A program made the position numbers and the translations under genes. DNA of 64,000 nucleotides from Palaemon carinicauda (Eukaryota > Arthropoda > Malacostraca > Decapoda > Palaemonidae): NCBI RefSeq assembly GCF_036898095.1, contig NC_090759.1:16606800-16670799 (forward strand), read 5' to 3'. Shown here one piece after another: positions 1 through 61,693 of this stretch (position 1 is the stretch's first letter; each line of letters opens with the position of its first letter). The notes below the pieces were generated by a model. That model searched no databases, was not told where the DNA came from, and saw only the letters and a program-made list of their open reading frames with translations.

Positions 1-5
1 TTAGA

Positions 6-551
6 GTACATATGATTTTTAACAGCGTCAACGAGTTGAAAAACAATTAAATGTAACTAAGAAAGTAATAACAGCTAATCTGAATTCCTTTATTAACTAA
101 AACAAATATTGATACAAATACACTCGTGTGCGTATGCACAAACACACACACAGGTACATGAATTGCTACGCAGTAAGAGACAGACGGTAGGGGAGGAGGT
201 AGAGATGGTGACTGCGATAACGTACCGTAATTCGTCACTGAAAGTGATGAAAATTAAAAATCAAAAGAAAAAAAATTTAAAAAATATGAAATATAAAAAT
301 AAAAAAAAAATAAATAAGCTAAGTTAAAGTTTCCGTAGTGTAAGTTACGGTACGTTATCGCAGTCACCATCTCTACCTCCTCACCGATCGTGTCTCCTCC
401 TGCGTGTGTGTGTGATTGCGCATACGCACACGAGTGTGTTTGTGTCAATATTTGTTTTAGCTAATGAAGGAATTCAGATTCGCTGATATTGTTTTTTTAG
501 TTACATTTAATTGTCTTTCAACTCGTTGACGCTGTTAAAAATCATATGTAC
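6..551. mobile_element. Foldback (long inverted repeat) element
   Basis: The two halves are inverted copies of each other. The left arm (about 6-245) begins GTACATATGATTTTTAACAG and the right arm (about 325-551) ends with its reverse complement. In the inner arm, a run of about 38 nt (left 197-234, right near 340-380) is perfectly complementary. The A-rich centre (about 246-325) would be the loop. No transposase is encoded; ORFs crossing it are mirror images of the same repeat. Superfamily is not assignable. It could be a foldback MITE or a head-to-head duplication of a satellite-like unit. Confidence 0.7.
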
Positions 552-632
552 ACAACACATTTTTGTTCAATTCTCTCTCTCTCTCTCTTTCAGAAAAAAT
601 TAATAGATGTCTCTAACACTAACAGTGAAGAA

Positions 633-736
<104 letters not shown>

Positions 737-1080
737 TTAAAGAACACGTTAACACCATGTCTACCTTCTCGTCGATCGTCCGTCTCCTCCTGGCGTAGCA
801 AATCCTACACCTGCGTTGGCCTGTCTCTAAGGTAAAGTGACAATAAAACACATTTTTTATTTATTATTTCTTTATAATTATCTTTTTTACATGCTTCTTT
901 CATTTTATGCAGTTATGTTATTGTTATGTGTAATTATAAGTAGTAATTTATTAAGGAGTTAATATAGGTTTTTGGGGTGTGGAACGAATTACACAAATTA
1001 CAGTGTATTCTTAAGGGAATATTTGCTTCAACATACGAAGCAGTTTCAGGAACGAATTAAGATCGTATGTAGAGGTACCA

Positions 1081-1083
<3 letters not shown>

Positions 1084-1150
<67 letters not shown>
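1084..1150. repeat. (TA)n microsatellite
   Basis: Pure TA dinucleotide run immediately adjoining the 3' end of the tRNA-derived repeat that starts at 1151 (the repeat reads on the minus strand, so this is its tail side). Confidence 0.95.
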
Positions 1151-1152
<2 letters not shown>

Positions 1153-1431
1153 AATAAGCCATATATATTTTGATATATTAATGTCTGGATTCTCTTAACG
1201 ACCTCGGGATCAGAGCCCCAGGCGAAATCTCACAAAGACAAGAGCTTGGCTCCGGCCGGGAATCGAACCCTGGTCGGCAAGCTTATATAGACAGTGACTA
1301 ACCCATTCGGCCACGAAGAAAGATAAAAGTCAATGACAATTCTACTGTACTTATACCTGTCGAATTCAGGTATTTTGTACTTAGAATTGAAATCAACCCA
1401 TCTTCACCATCGTAGCTAATTGGTAGTTTGT
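1151..1431 (-). mobile_element. tRNA-derived SINE-like repeat, copy 1
   Basis: On the minus strand the sequence carries a pol III B-box-like core (GGTTCGATTCC, near 1257-1268) preceded by an A-box-like GTGGCCGAATGGGTTAGTC stretch (near 1296-1315). The spacing fits a Leu/Ser-type tRNA head. No acceptor stem can be drawn, so it is not a functional tRNA. After the B box, a unique body leads to an AT-rich tail and the TA microsatellite. A near-identical copy lies at 1487-1767. The precise 5' limit is uncertain, because about 120 nt upstream of the A box are also repeated. Confidence 0.6.
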
Positions 1432-1486
1432 TACTTGGCATTCAATTAATGATAAATTTTGCACATTTTTACGTGTTTTTCATATT

Positions 1487-1767
1487 CAAATAAGCCATAT
1501 ATATTTTGATATATTAATGTCTGGATTCTCTTAACGACCTCGGGATCAGAGCCCCAGGCGAAATCTCACAAAGACAAGAGCTTGGCTCCGGCCGGGAATC
1601 GAACCCTGGTCGGCAAGCTTATATAGACAGTGACTAACCCATTCGGCCACGAAGAAAGATAAAAGTCAATGACAATTCTACTGTACTTATACCTGTCGAA
1701 TTCAGGTATTTTGTACTTAGAATTGAAATCAACCCATCTTCACCATCGTAGCTAATTGGTAGTTTGT
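1487..1767 (-). mobile_element. tRNA-derived SINE-like repeat, copy 2
   Basis: Direct repeat of 1151-1431 at an offset of 336 nt, essentially identical over its length. The copies are separated by 55 nt (1432-1486). A 15-nt piece of that spacer (TGATAAATTTTGCAC) reappears as its reverse complement right after copy 2, next to a second TA tract. This looks like a local tandem duplication rather than two independent insertions. Confidence 0.6.
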
Positions 1768-1776
1768 GCAAAATTT

Positions 1777-1779
<3 letters not shown>

Positions 1780-1836
<57 letters not shown>
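1780..1836. repeat. (TA)n microsatellite
   Basis: TA dinucleotide tract following the second SINE-like copy. Confidence 0.95.
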
Positions 1837-1839
<3 letters not shown>

Positions 1840-2588
1840 AGAAAATGTTAGAATCATTGTGGTGTTGCTAGACTTCTCTCTGAAAGGTGCAGGTTATGAA
1901 GGGTTACATAAACTTTCTTAGGTTCACAAACTTCAAATATCTAAGGAGACTAATTTCTAGCAATCTCTATAACACTATATTTAAAGTTTAGTTTTCACGT
2001 TTTACTACCCAAAAGTTACAAAAGTCTATGTAACGTGGAAATAAAGTAATTTACAAGTTGACCATTTGAATTTTCTTTAAAAGTAATACTGATTTCATTA
2101 ACCACAATTGATGGTTTAGGGAAAGACAATTTTGGAGTCAAGTAAAAACTGTGAATGTATAGTCCTTATGATGAGATACCAACAAAATCTACAACTAAAC
2201 AAAGCCCTTATTTTTCTATCACCTAAAACTTTTTACACTACAAAATAAGATACAGTAAAACCTATAAAGAGAATTATATACCTTTTCTTAAAATAAGAGG
2301 TTAATAGAAAGTAAAAAAAAACAATTCAGAAATAATCATCTAACAGTTTTACTTTTACCAGATTTTCAGAGGACAATCATCCACGAGAAACCTGCAGTAC
2401 ATAAACATAAGAACTAGAATATTCAAACTACTAAAAAGTAAACAATTCAAGTTTGTATAAAATATTGACATTAAAACATATTTTCATATAGAGCTAGTCA
2501 GTGCCACCTCTAACACTTTCCATCACATCAATTTACCAAAAAACAATGTACATACATTCAACTGCAAGTATTTTTCATTTATCCAATA
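1837..2588 (-). other. Downstream flank / 3' UTR region of Nup62
   Basis: AT-rich unique-looking sequence immediately downstream of the Nup62 stop codon. The 3' UTR must begin here. I could not place a convincing AATAAA polyadenylation signal on the minus strand, so the transcript end is unknown. No other gene is supported. Confidence 0.4.
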
Positions 2589-54108
<51,520 letters not shown>

Positions 54109-54504
54109 CTAGGAGAGAAAAATTTCAAATTTCAATAACGATTGTTTGTTATCTAAACAAGAACAAAGACCTAATTTCAAAGAAATTTTGCTACAGGAAG
54201 AGAATTAAATAATTCCAAGTTGAAGAACAAATATAAAAAATTTTAAGTAATTTGTATTTTTCCTAACAGTACTTACCTCGAGCTATTTTCTTAGGAGGAT
54301 CTGGGATCTCCTTGATCACCGACCAAGAATTTTGCGTAGTTCCCCCTCTCTCCGCTACCTCGTAGGGGCGCTCCAGGGTGGAAGGATACTCGCCCTGGGG
54401 CGACCCCGGGTCAGCGCATGGGTCACGCTTGATAATTCGTCAGTAAGCGTATGTTTAAGTCCTCCTCGAACTCCTGTAAGATACTCGGGGCAGGATGGGA
54501 GGGC

Positions 54505-54610
54505 CATAACCCGAAAGTAGTTCGAGGTAAGTACTGTTAGGAAAAATACAAATTACTTAAAATTTGTGATTTGTTCCAACACGGAGTACTTACCTCGAAC
54601 TACTTTCTTA
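54505..54610. repeat. DIRS-C internal complementary region
   Basis: Left half is the inverse of the element's left end (CTGTTAGGAAAAATACAAAT, TACTTAAAATTTGTGA). Right half is the inverse of its right end (TTTGTTCCAACACG, AGTACTTACCTCGAACTAC). Confidence 0.85.
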
Positions 54611-54944
54611 GGAGACTTATACTTTAGGAGGAGAGAGTGGCTTACAGTTCGGTGTATACGAGACTTGCTGGGGTACACGACCTAGATAGGAGGCTAGGTC
54701 TGGAACTCCCAGGGAAAGGTAGGAGAGATAGGGAAAGCACGCAGAAGTCTACCTTATGTACAACGCACCTTTAATTTATGATCTAGACATGATGTGCCTC
54801 AACGTCCCACTCTCACATGGAAGGACGGGGGAACAAGGATGGGGTATCGGGAAAGGAATAGAGGGTAGCAAGGAAGGGGGATAGTAAGGAGGAACCTGTG
54901 TCGCTTACAATTACTTCCCACGGGCTACCCCGGGGCCCAACCTA

Positions 54945-55709
54945 CTAAATCTGTTGCATAGCCGAAATGACTGGTCCGATGGAGAAGGCATCCAGGGACT
55001 TTCTCGTACAGTCCTTGAGGTAATGGGCTGTAAAGGTGGACTGCCTAGCCCAAGTACCTGCCCGTAAGATCTGGCCTACTGCCATGTTGGTGTCGAAAGC
55101 CAAGGACGTGATAAGGCCCCTAATATCATGGGGTCTCGGGGTCCCAGGCACCGTGGAGCCCTCAATCTCATACGACTTCTTTATCACCTGTCGCAGCCAG
55201 AAGGATATGGTGTTCTTCGAAACTGCCTTCTTGACCGTGCCTGTGGAAACAAACAAGCTCTTCACGGCCGGTCTGAGTTTGGCCGTCCTACTAGGGTACT
55301 TCCTGATAGTCCTTACGGGGCACAAGAGCAGGTCTTCCGGGTTGTCCGAACACGGAATAGCCGGAATGGAGAATCCCTCAAACCTGGGATCCGCAATTGC
55401 AGGGTTCTGAGTCTTTACTACGAACTCCGGCAAGATCTTGAATGTCATGTCCTTCCACCCTTTTGAGTGGGATACTTCGTAGGACAGACCGTGGAGCTCA
55501 CTCACACGTTTCGCCGAGGCCAGGGCTAGCAAGAAGACGACTTTGAGGGTGAGGTCCTTGTCCAGAATATCTTTGAGTGGCTCGAACAGAGGCCGTGACA
55601 GGGCCTTGAGGACCTTATCTACATCCCACTGGGGGACTCTCCAGGTGCGGGGGTCACAAGTCTGCTCAAAGCTCCTGATGAGCATGGAGATGTGGTGCGA
55701 GGTTCCCAT
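54945..55709 (-). pseudogene. DIRS-C tyrosine recombinase, catalytic half
   Basis: 254 residues in one frame with all family landmarks: Arg in LALASAKRVSELHGLSYEV, His and Arg in RPHDIRGLITSLAF, Tyr in FTAHYLKDCTRKSLDAFSIG. The N-terminal SAM-like part (VEVIKRLLRKEDFS ... YQAKWATFVKWC) lies in the frame 56362-55619, offset by a frameshift near 55700. The catalytic half is the best preserved in the window. Whether it is still folded or expressed is unknown. Confidence 0.8.
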
Positions 55710-56362
55710 GTTGATGCCCCGAGTTGGAACACCTGTCCCAGTGCTGCTCGAACTCCCTTGATGGCTGGAATGGAGACTCCTAGGTCATCCCTCAAGTGAA
55801 CTAGGAAGTCTGCGATATTGTGGACCGAAGCGTCTAAGGGCCGCAGATTCTGCGAGGCACACCACTTGACAAAGGTTGCCCATTTTGCCTGGTACACAAC
55901 GCATGAGGATTTCCGCAGATACCCCGACATCCTATCCGCAGTTTTGTCCGAGAAGTCTTCCTTCCTTAAGAGGCGCTTGATAACCTCCACGCATGTAGCC
56001 TCAGCCCCTGAGGGTTTTCGTGCACCCTTCGGAAGTGAGGTTGACTTTGCAGGTCTTCTCTTGCCGGTAAGGGCCACGGAGGAAGGGTGGCTAGGTCCTG
56101 AAGATCCGCGAACCACTCCCTCTCCGGCCACCAGGGCGCCACCAAAGTCATCTCTGTGGACTTTGACTGTCTTAACCTGTTGAAAACCTGTCTGATGATC
56201 CCGAAGGGGGGAAAGGCGTAGACATCGAGGTTGTCCCATGAGTGTTGGAAGGCGTCCTCGAAGGCTGCTGTCGGATCTGGTACCGGGGAGCTTTGCGTTG
56301 AGCCTTGTGGCGAACATGTCCATCACTGGGGAGCCCCAACGACGGAGGATTTCCTGTGCCAC

Positions 56363-57668
56363 TTAGGAGTGAAGGGACCATTCCGAACCCACTACTTGGC
56401 CTGTCCTGCTTAGTCCGTCCGCCAGGACGTTCCTTTTTCCGGGAATGAATCTGGCCGTGAGTGGAATGTTGTTCATTTCGGCCCATTCTAAAACCTGAGC
56501 CGTGAGGTCGCACAACACCCTTGACCTTAATCCTCCCTGCTTCTTAATGTACACTACTACCGTGGCGTTGTCGCACATGAGAGCTACCGAGTTCCCCCGG
56601 AGGAGGCAAGCGAAACTTACCAGCGCTCTCTGTACGGCCATGAGCTCCAGAAGATTGATGTGCCGGGCCTTTTCCTCCACTGACCATTTCCCCTCCGCTG
56701 TTTCCTCGAGGAGATGAGCTCCCCACCCCTCCTTCGATGCATCCGTGAAGAGCAGCATCTCCGGAGGAGGGGAGCCGAACGGAATTCCCTTCGACATATG
56801 TCTCCTGTCGGACCACCAGAGGAGAGCACCCTTGGAGGAAGGGGACATCGGAACTACCTTTCAGGTTCCATTGGAACGGTCTGAGTTTGAGCCTGCCCTC
56901 TGGAACCAACTTCTCCAACGAGACCAGGTGACCCACCAACTTCTGCCAATCCTTGGCCTTCCTCGGAGTGCTCACTAGGAACGGTTGAATCACCTGGTCC
57001 AGGTTGTCTAGCCTCTCCTAGGAGGGGAAGGCTCTCGTCAGCTGGGAATCTAACACCATCCCCAGATACGTCATCCTGGTGGTGGGGACTAGCTGCGATT
57101 TCTCGAGATTGATTGTGATCCCGAACTCTGCAGAAATTCACTAGACAAGCTCCTTGATCCTTTAAGTCTGCCTCTGCCTCTGAGGCTGAAAGCAGCAACC
57201 AATCGTCGAGGTATCTGATCAGCCTGATGCCCTGCTTGTGTGCTCAGACTGAGACCAGGGCGAAGACTCTCGTGAAAACTTGAGGGGCTTTGACAGACTG
57301 AAGCAGAAGGTCCTGAACTGAAGGGTCTAGGAGCCCCACCTTACTCTGAGGAACTTCCTGCTGGAGGGGTGAACGGGAATCTGAAAGTAGGCATCCTTGA
57401 GATCCAGGGACATCATGAAATCCCCTTTTCTCAAGGCTGCCATCACTGACTTTGGAGTGTCCATCTTGAAGGAGGTCTTTCTGATGAACTTCTTCAACGC
57501 CGAAAGGTCGATTACTGGTCTCCAACTTCCAGTTGCCTTCTCCACCAGGAAGAGCCTACTGTAGAAGCCTGGTGACGGCTCGTGAACGGGCTGCAGGGCT
57601 CCTTTGCTCAGCATAGCCTCCACTTCTGCTTGCAGGGCTGTCTTCCTCTCTGAGTCCTTGGGAGCCAA
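56363..57668 (-). pseudogene. DIRS-C reverse transcriptase-RNase H
   Basis: Split over several frames. 57668-57327 has EKATGSWRPVIDLSALKKFI and LDLKDAYFQIPVHPSS. 57525-57244 has APQVFTRV. The LIRYLDDWLLLSAS motif region lies at about 57220-57180 across a frame break. 56848-56363 has LLFTDASKEGWGAHL, HINLLELMAVQ and ALMCDNATVV (RNase H Asp, Glu, Asp). At least three indels disrupt it. Confidence 0.75.
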
Positions 57669-57845
57669 CTACTCCGCTCGATGTTCGGGGATCAACGGAG
57701 GCGGCTCTGACAGGAAGGGGATCCTGTGCCCCTCCCTGAGAACGGTCACCGTCCATCGGTCTGCCCTATTGTCCCACCATGCTTGACAATAATGTTTGAG
57801 GCATCCCCCCACCTGGGGCGTGGGAAGGTGTAGGGACCTCTCTCC

Positions 57846-60286
57846 CTATCTCCTTCTGGGGAGGCGGTTGGACCGGCCCCTCCTTGACCCTGCGTATTTG
57901 GGTCTAAAGGAGGCTTGAGGTTGAGCACCACTCCTCCTGGAGGGCTGAGGAAATTGGTGCCATGAGGAGGCGGAAGCCTCCTGCCTAGCCGGAGGCGTAG
58001 GCGGGTAGGCCCCGTCTGTAGCAGGTCTCCTCACAGGGGGTCGCCTTGGTAACTGCTACCTGGGCTCGGACGAAACCTTCATTTTGCCGACTCTTTCCAC
58101 CGTCTCTGCCACCGTTTGAAGGGGGAACATCGTTTCACCCCAGACGGGAGAGTTCCTCAGAAACTTCGCTTCTCGCTCGGGGAGTCTACGGGGTAATCTA
58201 TTCAGAATAGTGTCCCTTCTCCTCAGGACCCAGTTGGCCGTTTAGGTCAGGGACTGGAAAGTAAGGAATTTCATCGCTTTACCCCCCCGAGCGGATCAAT
58301 TCCTGTAGAAGAGCCTGGTTGTCCGGAACCAACAGGTCATGCGAGAGTTGGAAACCTGCCAACGTACAGGCCCACCAGTCCAGCCAAGAGGTGACGTTGA
58401 CGATGTCCTCCATCATGGCGGTCTCCACTTGTCAGACCACCGGAGTGTTCAGGCTACGCTCGTCCGTGTTGCCCTGGTTCAGGGTAGCGACCGCTTCCTC
58501 CAACGTGCGGGGCCCTGAATGACGACCGTCAGGCGCATAGAATTTCTTCTGGGTCTTGAGAACCGGTAGGAGTTTGAAGGAACCCTGTGCCCTCAGCGAA
58601 TTCTTCGGGCCTGACACATAACGGTCCACACGTTCCATTCCCAGGGCAACATCGGGTGCTAACGGCAGGGTTAGAGATGGTTTCTGCTGGACAGGATTGT
58701 CAACCATCCTGCCCAGACCGGAGAGCTAAGCTCATTCAGCTGCTGGTTGAGGCTCGTCCAACCTATGGTGACGTTAGATGAGCCCAAGCACCTTCCGATA
58801 GGACGAGACCTCGTCCGCAGAGCACTCACCTGAGTCAAACAGCTCGTCCACTATTTGTACCTCCGCGTCGGAAGCTTCCTCGAACGCGGAGGGATCCGTG
58901 GGCACGGAGGCCTCCCTCCCCTCCTGGTTGGGTGATGAAGCGGCTGTATCTGTCATGGGTAGAGCCACCAGAGCGGAAGTAGCCGTCATGGGTCTACCCC
59001 CTCCCGGGGCCCCCCGGATGACGTTAGTCGATGGTCGCGGCAGCGGCGTATCCCGAAACTTGGCTGGGGCCGCTGCCACGAAAGATCCTAGGGCTGAGCC
59101 GCTGGGTCTAACCAGCGGGAGTTCCCTACACACGGGCGGAGCTGCCGACTTACTAGGCCGGGATAACAGAGAGTGTGCCAACGGCTGCACCCGACGAGGA
59201 GGCGGAGCCGAAGATACACTGTGCAGAGAAACGGGAGCGGATCCAGCAGCCACCGAGGCAGGCACTGGAGCGGCAACCGACGTGCTGGATTCCTGACGGT
59301 GTCGGACGACGGTAATATACCGCTTCCTCGATGACGACTTCCTTCTGTACTTCCTCCTCGAGGACCTCGTCCTCTTCTTGGACGGGCTGGAGTGTGGGCT
59401 CGATCTTCTCCTCCTGGAATCCCGAGCACCGGGACTGTCCGAGGAATAGGAATCGTAGGAGTACTCGTCCGAAGAATACGAGGAGGCTGATTTGTCCGTT
59501 TCTATTAAAAGCCTCCTGGGGGTTCTTGGTCTGGAACTCAGGGTCGCGGGCTCCATGAAGTCCGGCGGAAGCGTGGCTGATGGCACCGGGGGTGAGCGGA
59601 TGCTGGGTCAAGCGGCGAATCACCCTTCGATTTCCTCCTCCTGCCTCATGGGGGACCTGAAGATTGTCCTAGGAGCCGTCCATACGATGGAGTCGGGGTC
59701 CGAAGAGCACGTGGGCCCCCTTTCTTTGTTTTGACCACCCCCCGGAACCCGCTGAACCTGAAAAACACTGCTGGGGCGTGGGAGTGGGCACTGATTCACC
59801 CCCCCCCCACCGGGTCTTCACTTAAGACGGGTCCTGCGGGCACCAGGCCTTCGCCTATCACACACAATCCCGCCACACTAGCAGACCCCCACTTGTCTGC
59901 GCAGGCCCTTTCTCCACGGAATCCCCGACATCAGACTCATGGAGAACGGCAATGGGCCGTTTCCCCAAAACGGACTTACCTCGTCCCCTACTCTGGGTAG
60001 GGGAAGGTGAAGGAGAACCCCTCTCTGACTGGGCCGAGGGCAACGTTAGCGGTGAAGAAAGGCCCGACTTCTTCGGGGACCTCTTGGAAGCCTTCTTTTT
60101 CTTCCTCCCGAACAGAGTCCATTTAAGCTCCGGCCAAGACTCGCATTCAGGACACGTGGAGGTCGAGGAACACTTATTCCCCCGACACGAGGAGCACAAG
60201 GTGTGCGGATCGACCTCGGGCCTCGAGAGCCATGCTCCGCAAGACTTAGCAGCTTGGGGCCCGGGACAGCGACGCTGAGATTCCAT
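57846..60286 (-). pseudogene. DIRS-C ORF1 (Cys-rich and RS-rich)
   Basis: ATG at 60286 (MESQRRCPGPQAAKSCGAW). The Cys/His spacing matches that of DIRS-A (CPGP...SCGA...DPHTLCSSCRG..CSS....CPEC). An Arg/Ser/Lys-rich domain is at about 59420-59310 (SRRRRSSPHSSPSKKRTRSS). The conserved C-terminal segment (TANWVLRRRDTILN, PVWGETMFPLQTV) follows, with an in-frame stop near 58243. It ends GRSNRLPRRR with the stop at 57846, overlapped by the RT frame, as in DIRS-A. Several indels make it a pseudogene. Confidence 0.7.
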
Positions 60287-60650
60287 GGTAAAAGCGAACA
60301 CGCAAACGACACAAGAACACAAGGGGAAGGTGAGAAACACAACGGAAACACGTGGGACAAGGTAAGGAGAACACAAGGAACACGTGGGACCCATGGTGAT
60401 CGGACGGGATAAGTGAAAGAGAGCGGCGAGATGTAATCTACGCCACGATCAGACGTTTACTGACGAGTTATCAAGCGCAACCCACGCGCTGACCCGGGGT
60501 CGCCCCAGGGCGAGTATCCTTCCACCCCGGAGCGCCCCTACAAGGTAGAGCAGAGAGGGGGAACTAAACAAAATTCTTGGTTGGTGATTAAGGAGATCCC
60601 AGATCCTCCTAAGAAAGTAGTTCGAGGTAAGTACTTCGTGTTGGAACAAA

Positions 60651-61693
60651 CTAAGTTACAAGCAAAGGTTAGTGGATTAGGTACTATCTAAAAGAATACT
60701 ATATAACCTTTTATATGTGATAAAACAACTGTAAGTTCCATAGGGTGGCTTGGCATAATTTGAAATTTATTTAAATTTCACATCTCTTCATAACAAAATA
60801 CAAACAATAATATATTTCTAAAGGCTAAACCACATAATGAACTAGAATTTTGTTATATGCCCCAGCATGCATATCATTTGGGAGGCATTTATACAGTATT
60901 ATAATCCTAGAGTGATTCTCTCCCCAGCATATTGTCATGGGCCACAGTGACCCAGATACATACCCAGTGACAAATGTAGTTTATTGCCTTTCACTGTATG
61001 AATGGATATATGGGATTTGGGCCACATAAATGTATGGTCAAGGTCACCATAAAATTTATATCTTGCTTGATTTGGACAAGACAAACTCTCCTTCAACAAA
61101 CTTTGAGAAATATTAATCTAATCTAAAATGACCTTAGAATAAGAATGATGGCCTACTTTATTAAAAAGATCTGAATTGATGTCATGATGCAATATGTCAC
61201 CAGCATCTCCAAGACTGATTTCACAAAAACCATGGTAGAAGGCACAAACAGTGATCGTATTCATCAGACTTACGAAACCACTTCACTGTATTTCTGTTCA
61301 TCTCTGACTTGTACCCCAACTCCCTTTATATCTCTACCTTGTACTCATACGTTAGCTAATTTGAGATATGTAATCATTTATATCAATCAAGGTTCACATA
61401 AAATGAAGGATAAAAAACAATCAGAACTATGTCAGTTTCACGCAGTAAGCAAGGCTTAACATGTTCATAGATAACTTGTTTGTCTTACCTTTAAGACAAT
61501 ACCTTGATGCATACCTTTAAAACGTAGAATGGTAAAATAATATAAAAACCAACCATGAAAAGACGGGAGGCATACAAAAACCACTGAAAATAGTCACAAA
61601 CTAGGACAGAATTGAAGTCACAAACTAGGACAGAGTTGAGACTTGTCTAATTTGCCTGGAACATGACCAATTAAAATAGATTCTTTCTTGATA
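60651..61693 (-). other. Nup62 intron sequence, no gene seen
   Basis: About 1 kb of AT-rich sequence between DIRS-C and DIRS-B4. The 91-codon plus-strand frame at 61184-61459 has no recognisable feature and is not called a gene. Confidence 0.5.

Larger units (their letters stand above)
54233..60650 (-). mobile_element. DIRS-C, complete but decayed DIRS retrotransposon
   Basis: About 6.4 kb with the same layout as DIRS-A. The ITRs are about 54287-54440 and 60470-60610 (inverse copies with GGGGTCGCCCCAGGGCGAGTATCC). The ICR at about 54505-54610 fuses the inverse of both ends (AAAATTTGTGA/TTTGTTCCAAC). On the minus strand: ORF1 (60286 to about 57846), RT-RNase H (about 57760-56363) and recombinase (about 56362-54945). 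Each protein is broken by several frameshifts. It is related to DIRS-A in every domain but clearly diverged in nucleotide sequence. Located in the Nup62 intron upstream of exon 54108, sense orientation. Confidence 0.88.

Noticed and set aside
1230..1320. Functional tRNA gene on the minus strand
   Set aside because: A- and B-box-like sequences are present but no acceptor stem or complete cloverleaf can be drawn. It is a SINE head.
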